A DNA stretch of 52,113 bases from Nitrospira sp. (GTDB taxonomy: Bacteria; Nitrospirota; Nitrospiria; Nitrospirales; Nitrospiraceae): contig SPAX01000021.1 in the NCBI GenBank assembly GCA_005239475.1, forward strand, positions 8,019 through 60,131, written 5' to 3'. How positions within the stretch are numbered: position 1 is the stretch's first letter; every line of letters starts with the position of its first letter. The notes beneath the pieces are model-generated. The model was not told the DNA's origin and did not search any database. It saw only the letters and a list, made by a program, of their open reading frames with translations. The position numbers and the translations under genes were made by a program. Shown in pieces: positions 1 to 8,055 of the stretch.

Positions 1-2
1 TC

Positions 3-197
3 GCCGCCGCCAATTTAAAATACTTTCTCGGTAATCCTGCGGCAGCACACAATCTCTTTCAGAGGGGAATCATTCGATTGCAGAACGTTCCTCCTACATA
101 TATGGGCATCGACGTGAATCGCCTAACGGAAGCGTTACAAGCGCACCTGATCAATCCCTACCCGCATACTCCACTCATATGTTTAGACCAACGGTGA
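3..197 (+). CDS. 3' end of a truncated ORF of unknown function (…NLKYFLGNPAAAHNLFQRGIIRLQNVPPTYMGIDVNRLTEALQAHLINPYPHTPLICLDQR*)
   Basis: Frame 3 is open from the window edge to TGA at 195-197; no family recognised. Confidence 0.4.
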   Translation, partial: AAANLKYFLGNPAAAHNLFQRGIIRLQNVPPTYMGIDVNRLTEALQAHLINPYPHTPLICLDQR

Positions 198-398
198 GAG
201 AAACAGGAAGGCGAGCAATAGGAACCAAGGAGTCTGCGGAAAAACTATTGTGGCACGGTGGAAATTCGATGATCCGCACGTCTAGGACAATAGGAGAACC
301 GCGCGAGACTGGCGGGACGGACGAGACGGGGAGTCCACTCGGTCTACGTCGCGCCTTTCTCGCACGTCGCGCTCGTCACGCGCCACGGTGCGTGGCGC

Positions 399-422
399 TG
401 GAGGTCTTTTTCAGCAGACTGC
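399..422. repeat. Degenerate end of dispersed palindromic element (family 1)
   Basis: CTGGAGGTCTTTTTCAGCAGACTG resembles CTGGCGGTCTTTTTCAGCATCCTG at 7058-7081; abuts the panB stop. Confidence 0.5.
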
Positions 423-1213
423 TAATGGTAGCTTTCGGAATCGGTGGGAAACTTGCCTTCCTCGACTTCTTCTTTGTAGCGGCGAAGCGCTTGGAGCGCA
501 TCCGCCTTGAGATGGGCATACGGCTTCACAAACTTCGGCACAAAGTCGTCAAACAGTCCGAGGAGGTCATAGAGGACCAGGATTTGGCCGTCACAGTGGG
601 GACCGGCCCCGATTCCAACTGTCGGAATGGTCAATTGTTCCGTAATGGTCTTGGCCAATTCTGCAGGAATCGCTTCGAGCACGATCGCGAAGGCGCCGGC
701 TGCTTCAAGGGCTTTGGCATCGTTCAGCAACACCCGCGCATGATCTGATCCTTTTCCCTGTACCTTGTAGCCGCCAAATTGATGAACTGATTGGGGAGTC
801 ATGCCAAGATGCCCCATCACCGGAATGCCGATACCGGTCATCGCGGCTACCCGATCGACCACCACTGCGCCGCCCTCCAGCTTGATTGCCTGGGCCCCAG
901 CCTGCAGAAACCGTCCCGCATTGCGCAGCGCGTCTTCGTGGCTGGCTTGATAGGACATGAACGGCATATCGCTGATGACGAGCGCTCGTTGGGCAGCCCC
1001 TGCCACAAGCTTCGTGTGGTAGAGCATGTCGTCCATCGTCACAGAGAGCGTATTGGCCTTCCCCTGTACGACCACACCCAAGGAATCCCCGACCAGAATC
1101 GCCTCGATGCCGGCCTGTTCGATAATGCGTGTAAAGAGCGCGTCGTAGGCCGTGACGACGATGAGCTTTTTCTTGTCGTGCTTGTAGCGCTGAAACTCTG
1201 GGATCGTCATCAA
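422..1213 (-). CDS. panB: 3-methyl-2-oxobutanoate hydroxymethyltransferase
   Basis: MTIPEFQRYKHDKKKLIVVTAYDALFTRIIEQAGIEAILVGDSLGVVVQG and GGAVVVDRVAAMTGIGIPVMGHLGMTPQSVHQFGGYKVQGK motifs. Confidence 0.97.
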   Translation of the reverse strand: MMTIPEFQRYKHDKKKLIVVTAYDALFTRIIEQAGIEAILVGDSLGVVVQGKANTLSVTMDDMLYHTKLVAGAAQRALVISDMPFMSYQASHEDALRNAGRFLQAGAQAIKLEGGAVVVDRVAAMTGIGIPVMGHLGMTPQSVHQFGGYKVQGKGSDHARVLLNDAKALEAAGAFAIVLEAIPAELAKTITEQLTIPTVGIGAGPHCDGQILVLYDLLGLFDDFVPKFVKPYAHLKADALQALRRYKEEVEEGKFPTDSESYH

Positions 1214-2100
1214 CCCACTTCCGCTTTGGTGATAATGTCAGCCAGCCGGTGCGTGGCCCTGATGGCCATAATATGAACTCCGTCGCAGTAGGGCTGTACC
1301 GCCTTGATCGTCCGCACCGCAATGTCCACCCCTACATCCTCCGCATGCTCGGGGCCGGCAGCCCTGAGTTCGTCGATCATCTCCTGCGGGACTGACACGC
1401 CAGGAATATTCGCGTTCATGAACTCCGCCATCTTGGCGTTCCGGAGGACGAGAATGCCCGCCAGCACTTTGACATTAAAGGGGCGAACCGCCTTCATGAA
1501 GGACGCAAACTGCTCCGGATGGTAAATCGCCTGCGTCTGGAAAAACTGGGCACCCGCTTTCACCTTTACTTCAAACTTCGCAAGCATGGGTCCCAGCGGG
1601 TCGGCCTCGGGAGTCACCGCACCCGCAATGGTAAACTGCGTTGCACCGTCTAACTTGTTCCCCGCAAGATCCCGCCCGTTGTTGAGTCCCTGCACAAGCT
1701 GCATCACTTGGACGGAGTCCAGATCATAAACCGGCTTTGCTTCTTTGTGATCTCCGACGGTCGGATAGTCTCCGGTGAGGCACAGAATATTGTGGATGCC
1801 GAGCATGGAGGCGCCCATGAGGTCCGACTGGATCGCAATACGATTCCGATCACGACAGGTCATCTGCATGACCGGATCATGGCCGAGTTCGTAGAGGAGT
1901 CTGCAGACAGGGAGAGAACCGGCCCGCACAATGGCGGCCGTGTTGTCCGTCACGTTGACCCCGTGCACACGCCCCACCAACTGCTTGGCATTCTCTAACA
2001 CGCCTGAAATGTTGGTGCCTTTGGGGGGATTGTACTCAATCGTGACAGCAAACTGTCCCTGATCGAGCACATCCTTCAACCGCCGGGGCTCTCGACTCAT
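1210..2100 (-). CDS. metF: Methylenetetrahydrofolate reductase family protein
   Basis: FAVTIEYNPPKGTN…NILCLTGDYP…AQFFQTQAIY; MTHFR TIM-barrel motifs. Confidence 0.88.
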   Translation of the reverse strand: MSREPRRLKDVLDQGQFAVTIEYNPPKGTNISGVLENAKQLVGRVHGVNVTDNTAAIVRAGSLPVCRLLYELGHDPVMQMTCRDRNRIAIQSDLMGASMLGIHNILCLTGDYPTVGDHKEAKPVYDLDSVQVMQLVQGLNNGRDLAGNKLDGATQFTIAGAVTPEADPLGPMLAKFEVKVKAGAQFFQTQAIYHPEQFASFMKAVRPFNVKVLAGILVLRNAKMAEFMNANIPGVSVPQEMIDELRAAGPEHAEDVGVDIAVRTIKAVQPYCDGVHIMAIRATHRLADIITKAEVG

Positions 2101-2128
2101 TTTTTTCCTAACCCCCTCACTCTAACAA

Positions 2129-2220
2129 GGAGGTGGCTGGGTTGCTCCATCGTGCGCGCGTCCAACGAGGGGAGTCCGCGACCGCGCGTTGCGCGAGCAC
2201 AGGAGCACCCAGCCACCTCA
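2129..2220. repeat. Intergenic palindromic element, family 2 copy A
   Basis: Arms GAGGTGGCTGGGTTGCTCC (2130-2148) and GGAGCACCCAGCCACCTC (2202-2219); core CGCGCGTCCAACGAGG-N11-CCGCGCGTTGCGCGA shared with 18249-18344. Confidence 0.85.
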
Positions 2221-3078
2221 CATCATTCCTGCCATTCTCTTAGCAGACTCCACCGTGTTGTCCAGCAGCATCGCAATCGTCATCGGCCCCACACCACCCG
2301 GTACAGGACTAATCCAGCCTGCCTTTTGACTGACCGGTTCAAAATCAACATCGCCGACAACTTTCCCATCGGGGAGCCGGTTCATCCCCACATCGATGAC
2401 GACTGCCCCTTCGCGCACCATGTCGGCCGTGACAAATTTGGCTTTCCCAATCGCGACCAGCAAAATCTCGGCTTCGCGACAGACCGCCGGCAAATCCTTG
2501 GTCTTGGAGTGGCAAATCGTCACTGTGGCGTTGCGCTGGAGCAACATAAGCGCCAACGGCTTGCCGACGATGTTACTCCGTCCCAATACGACCGCGCGCT
2601 TCCCTTCAATGTTCACACCGGTGGATTCGATCATCTTGATGACGCCCTTCGGCGTACAGGCTTCAAACACCGGATGCCCCTCAACGAGTCGACCGAAATT
2701 GTACGGATGAAACCCGTCTGCGTCCTTGTCGGGCGACACCGCTTCGAGAACGACTTTGCTGTCGATATGCTTCGGGAGCGGCAACTGCACCAATATCCCG
2801 TGGATCTTGGGATCGGCGTTCTCCTTTTCGATCAAGGCCAACAACTCTGCTTGCGTCGTGCTTGCCGGCAATTTGTGATCATCGATATAGATGCCCGCCG
2901 CATCACAGGCTTTCTGCTTGCTCTTCACATAGAGATGCGAGGCGGGATCGTCGCCCACCAGGATGGTCGCCAGACCGGGCTTCATCCCGGTCTGAGCCAA
3001 GACCGCAGCTGATTCGGTTGCCAACCGCTCACGTACTTGCAATGCCAAGGCTTTGCCGTCGATCAAACGAGCTGCCAC
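2218..3078 (-). CDS. folD: Bifunctional methylenetetrahydrofolate dehydrogenase/cyclohydrolase
   Basis: VAARLIDGKALALQVRERL…YVKSKQKACDAAGI…GRSNIVGKPLALMLL…PVPGGVGPMTIAMLL; GTG start preceded by GGAGGAGGAAT (ORF track extends to 3144). Confidence 0.96.
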   Translation of the reverse strand: MAARLIDGKALALQVRERLATESAAVLAQTGMKPGLATILVGDDPASHLYVKSKQKACDAAGIYIDDHKLPASTTQAELLALIEKENADPKIHGILVQLPLPKHIDSKVVLEAVSPDKDADGFHPYNFGRLVEGHPVFEACTPKGVIKMIESTGVNIEGKRAVVLGRSNIVGKPLALMLLQRNATVTICHSKTKDLPAVCREAEILLVAIGKAKFVTADMVREGAVVIDVGMNRLPDGKVVGDVDFEPVSQKAGWISPVPGGVGPMTIAMLLDNTVESAKRMAGMM

Positions 3079-3163
3079 GGATTCCTCCTCCGTTGAGAGA
3101 TCATCAGGAAAAACAGGGCACCATAGCAGGGCATTTTTGAGCAAGTCAACGACCAGCCAAGCC

Positions 3164-3295
3164 GTGAGGCGTCAGGCGTGAGGCGTGAAACGTGACACGT
3201 AAGACGGGAGACAAAAGAAGAAACAATCCGTTCTCTCTCCATACCCCTCACGCCTTACCCCTCACGCCTAACGCTTTACGCCTTACGTCTGTTTC
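3164..3295. repeat. Inverted repeat with 7-bp periodic arms
   Basis: Left arm 3164-3212: GTGAGGC GTCAGGC GTGAGGC GTGAAAC GTGACAC GTAAGAC GGGAGAC; right arm 3247-3295: CTCACGC CTTACCC CTCACGC CTAACGC TTTACGC CTTACGT CTGTTTC. Confidence 0.9.
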
Positions 3296-3378
3296 TTGAC
3301 AGGCTATTCGCCTGACAGCTACGATGGATTCGTCAACCACGATCAAGAGCCCTTGACCTTGCGAGCAGAATCTCCCCC

Positions 3379-4395
3379 GTGATGTCCCTTCTAACACGCG
3401 TCATCAGCCATCCAGCCGCCTGGCTTATCTGGATCATCCCCGGTGTGATCGTCAGCCCGCTCGGCGCCCAGATCACCGTGACGGAACTCCAGTCTCCCTA
3501 TAGCTTTGTGAACGATCCCCTCGAGAAAGGCTATTTCATCTCGAGCGTCAACGGAGAGGCGGAGACCGCCGATAACAACGGGTTCATTACCAAGCTCGAT
3601 CCTTACGGCAAACTCCTCAATCTCAAATTCATCCAAGGCGGGAAGGACGATATCACCCTCCATGCCCCTAAAGGCATGGCCTTGGTGGAACACGTGCTCT
3701 ACGTAGCCGATCTCGATACCCTACGGGGCTTTGACACGATCACCGGTAAGCCCGTCATGGCGCTCACCATCCGATCGCCCGCTACCTCGCAGTCGGGGCT
3801 ACCACAGGCCTCGTTGACCGACGTAACCTTCGATGGCAAGGGCCACTTGTATTGCTCCGATCAGAAGACCAACACAATCTACCGCGTCGATCTGGCCACC
3901 CAGACGTTTTCAGTGCTGGTCACAGACCGAGCCCTGGCCGGCCCTTCAGGCCTTGTCGTCCATCCCAAATCAGGCCAGATCATTGCGGTGAGCTGGGACA
4001 AGGGCAAGATTTCCGAGGTCTCGCCGGAAGGCGTGGTAACGGAACTCTTCTCCAACGGATTCTTTTCCAACCGCTTTCAAAATCTTCGCGGGGTGGATTT
4101 CGACCGTTGGGGCAATATGTACGTGTCGGATTCCACGACGGGAAAAGTCTGGCGCATGAGCTGGGACAAGCGGTTTCAAGTCATCGCCGAATTCTTACCT
4201 TCGCCGGGAGATCTGAGTATCGACCGTGCGAACAACCTCATCCTTGTTCCGTATGAATTGGCCCATGCGGCCGAGATGAACGGGCTTGAAACCCCCAGTG
4301 ATGGGAAGCCCAAGAAAGAAAAACGGACGTTGGCGGACTATGGCTTCATCCCCCCACCACCGAAGCCGGCACCGGAAGGGCCCACAAACAAATGA
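3379..4395 (+). CDS. Exported NHL/SMP-30-like beta-propeller protein
   Basis: Signal-like N-terminus; repeats such as GHLYCSDQKTNTIYRVDLAT and GNMYVSDSTTGKVWRMSWD. Confidence 0.75.
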   Translation: MMSLLTRVISHPAAWLIWIIPGVIVSPLGAQITVTELQSPYSFVNDPLEKGYFISSVNGEAETADNNGFITKLDPYGKLLNLKFIQGGKDDITLHAPKGMALVEHVLYVADLDTLRGFDTITGKPVMALTIRSPATSQSGLPQASLTDVTFDGKGHLYCSDQKTNTIYRVDLATQTFSVLVTDRALAGPSGLVVHPKSGQIIAVSWDKGKISEVSPEGVVTELFSNGFFSNRFQNLRGVDFDRWGNMYVSDSTTGKVWRMSWDKRFQVIAEFLPSPGDLSIDRANNLILVPYELAHAAEMNGLETPSDGKPKKEKRTLADYGFIPPPPKPAPEGPTNK

Positions 4396-5090
4396 GCCAA
4401 TGCGCCTATTGTACACAACGCAAAGGCAAACGGCCCTGCCCCGCCTTGGCGGGGCCGATCTGCAGCCAGTGTTGCGGCGAACACCGGATCGTACGGATCT
4501 CATGCCCGGCTGACTGCGTGTACCTCGAATCCGGAAGCGACTATCAGCAGAAGCGACTGGCAGTTCAATTCATGCCGGTGCGCCGAGACTTCTATCGTGA
4601 ACTGGAGGAACTGGGCGGCGAGAAGGCCGTAGCCCTGTTTAATCTCGTCGAAGTGGTGATCTTTGGTTACTTCCAGGGTCGCCGCGACGGACAGGATGCG
4701 GAAATCGTGGCGGCACTACAGGCCTTGCGGCGAACGCTCAGCCCCCTCCATGTGCCTGCCGGACCGATGCCGGTCTTCGCGGAACATCTGAAGAAGGAAT
4801 ATGACACGTTCAAGAAGCAGAACCCTCAACAGATCGCCGATATGTCCTCCGCGCCAGAGATATTGGACCATACAATCACTTTCGTTTCCCGCTTTTCCGG
4901 TACTGACTTCCAATCACAACGGTTCCTCGGCGGACTCATCGGCTATGTGCGAGCCTACCATCCCGAGATTGCAGAGCACTTGACCAAGCAACGTGAACCT
5001 GGCCACATCATCTTGCCTGGACAACAGTTCATACCCCCCGCGGCCCCTGAGCCCCATACCCATGGCCCGGGGTGTCAACACCACCACTGA
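4392..5090 (+). CDS. Cys-rich, probably metal-binding protein with His-rich tail, function unknown
   Basis: CAYCTQRKGKRPCPALAGPICSQCCGEHRIVRISCPADC and C-terminal HTHGPGCQHHH; ATGA overlap with upstream gene. Confidence 0.8.
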   Translation: MSQCAYCTQRKGKRPCPALAGPICSQCCGEHRIVRISCPADCVYLESGSDYQQKRLAVQFMPVRRDFYRELEELGGEKAVALFNLVEVVIFGYFQGRRDGQDAEIVAALQALRRTLSPLHVPAGPMPVFAEHLKKEYDTFKKQNPQQIADMSSAPEILDHTITFVSRFSGTDFQSQRFLGGLIGYVRAYHPEIAEHLTKQREPGHIILPGQQFIPPAAPEPHTHGPGCQHHH

Positions 5091-5126
5091 CGGGTAGCCA
5101 CTCCCGAAGATGGGTGACCACACACC

Positions 5127-5450
5127 ATGAGTGCAGATAAAGAACGAAAGATTAGAAAAGCACGCCGGGTGGAGTTGCGCTGCACCCTGGGATTTTCTTC
5201 CGGAGAGGTCGAAGGCGACGCCACGATCACAAACATCTCGACGTCAGGTTGTCGAGCCGAATCTGACATCAATATGGCGGAAGGACTCGACGCTCAGGTC
5301 ATACTTCAGCTTCCCGACCAGTCACCACCAGTGAAAGTAGAACGAGCCTCAGTGCGCTGGGTTTCAGGCCGTGCATTTGGCCTGAGCTTCATTCTGTTCT
5401 TCCCGTCCGAGCGAGCCCGCCTCCGCACATTCATCGAAAAAATCAAATAG
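5127..5450 (+). CDS. PilZ domain protein
   Basis: RKARRVELRCTLGFSS…GDATITNISTSGCRAES…ASVRWVSGRAFGLSFI. Confidence 0.85.
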   Translation: MSADKERKIRKARRVELRCTLGFSSGEVEGDATITNISTSGCRAESDINMAEGLDAQVILQLPDQSPPVKVERASVRWVSGRAFGLSFILFFPSERARLRTFIEKIK

Positions 5451-5573
5451 CGTTCTCTCTTCTACTTTCCACACTCCCCAAGCAGCGCGGTTTCATGGAC
5501 TCAAACTGCGCACATTGAACGAGCACATTCTTGTTGTACGGGCTAGAGCACGGGAGTCCGTGAGACCGCGCTG

Positions 5574-6212
5574 CTATTCGACAATCGTCACCGTCATCTC
5601 AATCCGATCGTTCGGTAGGTCGTGGTCGTTTCTCGGCACGTTCACAATCTTATCGGCAACGCCAAGGCCTTTGATCACCTCACCAAACGCCGTGTATTTT
5701 CCATCGAGGAAGGGGGACTGCTCGACGACAACGAAAAACTGCGACCCCGCGGTGTCAGGCTCGTTCGCTCGCGCCATCGACACAATGCCCCGCTTGTGAG
5801 GAATATCGCTGAACTCCGCCTTGAGCAAGATGGGATTGCCCTTCTCATCTTTAGGCCCACCCTGCCCATAGGTGTCCTTGCGCAGTGAGTTCTTAGTATT
5901 GGGATCACCACCCTGGATCATAAAGCCTGGGATAACCCGGTGGAAGATCGTCCCATCGTAATAACCGGACTTGGCCAACTTGATAAAGTTTTCAACATGC
6001 TTCGGGGCCACATCCGGATACAACTTGATATGGATGTCTCCAAACTTAGTTTTGATAATAGCTTTTGGAGCAGGGGCCGAGGGAGGCGCAGCCGGTTTCA
6101 CGTCGGCCTTCCCTCCACAACCCGTGAGGAGACCGATCGCCAACAGCACTCCACACAGCACGAGACTTCTCATGGCAACAGAGTCACGCGTCATAGCCCA
6201 CCAACCTTGCAT
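5574..6212 (-). CDS. Peptidyl-prolyl cis-trans isomerase (cyclophilin), probable lipoprotein
   Basis: Lipobox-like LLTGCGG; FHRVIPGFMIQGGDPNT and GSQFFVVV; start may be internal (MRSLVLCG). Confidence 0.92.
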   Translation of the reverse strand: MQGWWAMTRDSVAMRSLVLCGVLLAIGLLTGCGGKADVKPAAPPSAPAPKAIIKTKFGDIHIKLYPDVAPKHVENFIKLAKSGYYDGTIFHRVIPGFMIQGGDPNTKNSLRKDTYGQGGPKDEKGNPILLKAEFSDIPHKRGIVSMARANEPDTAGSQFFVVVEQSPFLDGKYTAFGEVIKGLGVADKIVNVPRNDHDLPNDRIEMTVTIVE

Positions 6213-6215
6213 CGT

Positions 6216-6827
6216 TTACTCAACCACCACTACCGTCACCTCCGCCCGTTCATTCGGAAGGTCGCGGCTGTTTTTCGGCAAACTGACAATCTTGTCCGCC
6301 ACCTCCATCCCCTTCACCACCTCGCCAAAGACCGTATACTGCCCATCGAGAAAATTCGAATCCTTGACGACAATGAAGAACTGCGAACCGGCACTGTTGG
6401 GATCGCTCGTGCGCGCCATGGAGAGAATCCCTCGTCGGTGAGGAATGTCGTTGAACTCAGCCTTGAGCCGCTGACTCGGCCCACCCTGACCGTAGGTCTC
6501 CGGCTTATTCAGATCTTTAGTGTTGGGATCGCCCCCCTGGATCATGAAACCTGGAATCACCCGATGAAAGATTGTTCCGTTGTAGAAGCCGGATGTCGCC
6601 AACGCGATGAAATTCTCAACATGCTTGGGCGCCTTCTCAGGGAAGAAGACGATATCCATGTCGCCAAACTTTGTTTTGATAATGGCCTTGGGACCTTTCG
6701 TCCCTTCTGCTTTCCCCGCTGGAGCCTTGTCAGCTGCAAAGAGGGCACCCATACCCAGCAACAGACTCCCACCGAGCACGAGCGTCACCGCCACCATTTT
6801 CACCATGATTCGTCTCTGCATCATCAC
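6216..6827 (-). CDS. Peptidyl-prolyl cis-trans isomerase (cyclophilin), exported
   Basis: Signal peptide; FHRVIPGFMIQGGDPNT and GSQFFIVV; tandem paralogue of 5574-6212. Confidence 0.92.
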   Translation of the reverse strand: MMMQRRIMVKMVAVTLVLGGSLLLGMGALFAADKAPAGKAEGTKGPKAIIKTKFGDMDIVFFPEKAPKHVENFIALATSGFYNGTIFHRVIPGFMIQGGDPNTKDLNKPETYGQGGPSQRLKAEFNDIPHRRGILSMARTSDPNSAGSQFFIVVKDSNFLDGQYTVFGEVVKGMEVADKIVSLPKNSRDLPNERAEVTVVVVE

Positions 6828-6957
6828 CCTCCCTGAAATAATGACTGACCCCGTTGTAAAACAATTCTTCCCTGCCGCCTAGCAGGCTACGAAAAAAATT
6901 AGTTTGTACACCATACACGCTGGAATCTTACAGCATAGTCTCACTGTCAACATAGCC

Positions 6958-7083
6958 CTCAGGATGCTCAAAAAGGCCGTCCAGCAAGGCCGCAGCGAGC
7001 GAAGAGGCGAGGCGTACGCTTCGGTACGTTGAGCCTCTGAGCGATGCGAGAACGCCGCTGGCGGTCTTTTTCAGCATCCTGAG
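6958..7083. repeat. Dispersed palindromic element, family 1, near-complete copy
   Basis: Ends CTCAGGATGCTCAAAAAGGCCGTC (6958-6981) and GGCGGTCTTTTTCAGCATCCTGAG (7060-7083) are inverted, 21/24 identical; 3 nt separate it from the rnc stop. Confidence 0.9.
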
Positions 7084-7086
7084 AAA

Positions 7087-7794
7087 TCAGGTCCCTACCT
7101 GTCGAAGAGCCTGCTTCGCCGCCTGTTGCTCTGCTTCCTTTTTGCTTCGCCCGGACCCCATGCCCACGACCTCGCCTTGAATGGACAGTTCCACCTCGAA
7201 TAACTTCTGGTGGTCGGGCCCTGTTTCTCGAACGGTCGCATAGCGTGGCAATGCGTCATGCCGCTTTTGACACCACTCCTGAAACTGGGTCTTGTAGTCG
7301 CCCGCTCCAGGCTGCTCCTCTTGCGCGGCAATATGCGTGAGTTCCTCTGAGAAAATGTGGCAGGTCACCGTGCGGCTTGCCTCGAATCCTCCGTCAAGAT
7401 GAACCGCCGCAAGCACCGCCTCCAGCGCATCGGCCAACAACGAGTCTTTCTCACGTCCCTTCGAACGATCCTCCCCGCGCCCGAGCTTGAGATGTTCCCC
7501 CAGTCCGAGCCGGCGGGCTACCTGCGCCAACGATGCTTCACTCACCAACTGTGCTTTCAGCTTCGAGAGAGTCCCTTCTGAAGACTGCGGCAACGCAGAG
7601 GCCAGATATTCACTCATCACAAGCGACAACACGGCATCGCCGAGAAATTCGAGCCGCTCATTATGTTGAGGCGAAGCCGTTTTCTGTTCGTTGACGAGAG
7701 AGGAGTGCGTCAAGGCTTCCTCGAGCAAGGCAAGCGCCTTGAATCGATAGCCCAACGAGGATTGGAGCGAGTCGGCAGAAGAAGCTGAAGTCAT
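7087..7794 (-). CDS. rnc: Ribonuclease III
   Basis: LTHSSLVNEQ…NERLEFLGDAVLSLVMSEYL and C-terminal dsRBD; ORF opens at 7806. Confidence 0.95.
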   Translation of the reverse strand: MTSASSADSLQSSLGYRFKALALLEEALTHSSLVNEQKTASPQHNERLEFLGDAVLSLVMSEYLASALPQSSEGTLSKLKAQLVSEASLAQVARRLGLGEHLKLGRGEDRSKGREKDSLLADALEAVLAAVHLDGGFEASRTVTCHIFSEELTHIAAQEEQPGAGDYKTQFQEWCQKRHDALPRYATVRETGPDHQKLFEVELSIQGEVVGMGSGRSKKEAEQQAAKQALRQVGT

Positions 7795-7844
7795 AGTGAC
7801 GAGCACATCCCTCGCACAGGCCTCTTAGGCGCCGGGATTTCTAA

Positions 7845-8017
7845 CAGGATGCTCAAACCGCCCGCCAGCCTGTCTTGTTCATTTGGTCTGTTCGGTCTAT
7901 CTGGTCTGTCTTGTTTAATTGGTTTGTTTGGTTTGTCTTGTTTATATGGTTGAACCAGACTATCCGGATAAACCAGATGAACTAGATAAACAAAACAAAC
8001 CAGATAGACCGGGCTTG
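7845..8017. repeat. Family-1 end followed by inverted repeat with 9-bp periodic arms
   Basis: CAGGATGCTCAAACCGCCCGCCAGC at 7845; seventeen consecutive 9-mers at 7865-8017, switching from YTKGTYTRT type to CCAGATAAA type. Confidence 0.9.
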
Positions 8018-8055
8018 TCACAGGCGTGCGACCAGTGAAGTTCTGGCCTACCCAT

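Noticed and set aside
306-393. Possible further periodic-arm palindrome (GCGAGACTGGCGGGACGGACGAGACGGGG … CTCGCACGTCGCGCTCGTCACGCG)
   Set aside because: GACG/CGTC-rich and loosely inverted, but no single period holds over several units.
3063-3251. 62-aa ORF MRGMERERIVSSFVSRLTCHVSRLTPDASRLGW…
   Set aside because: Translation of the 7-bp periodic repeat, overlapping the folD start region.
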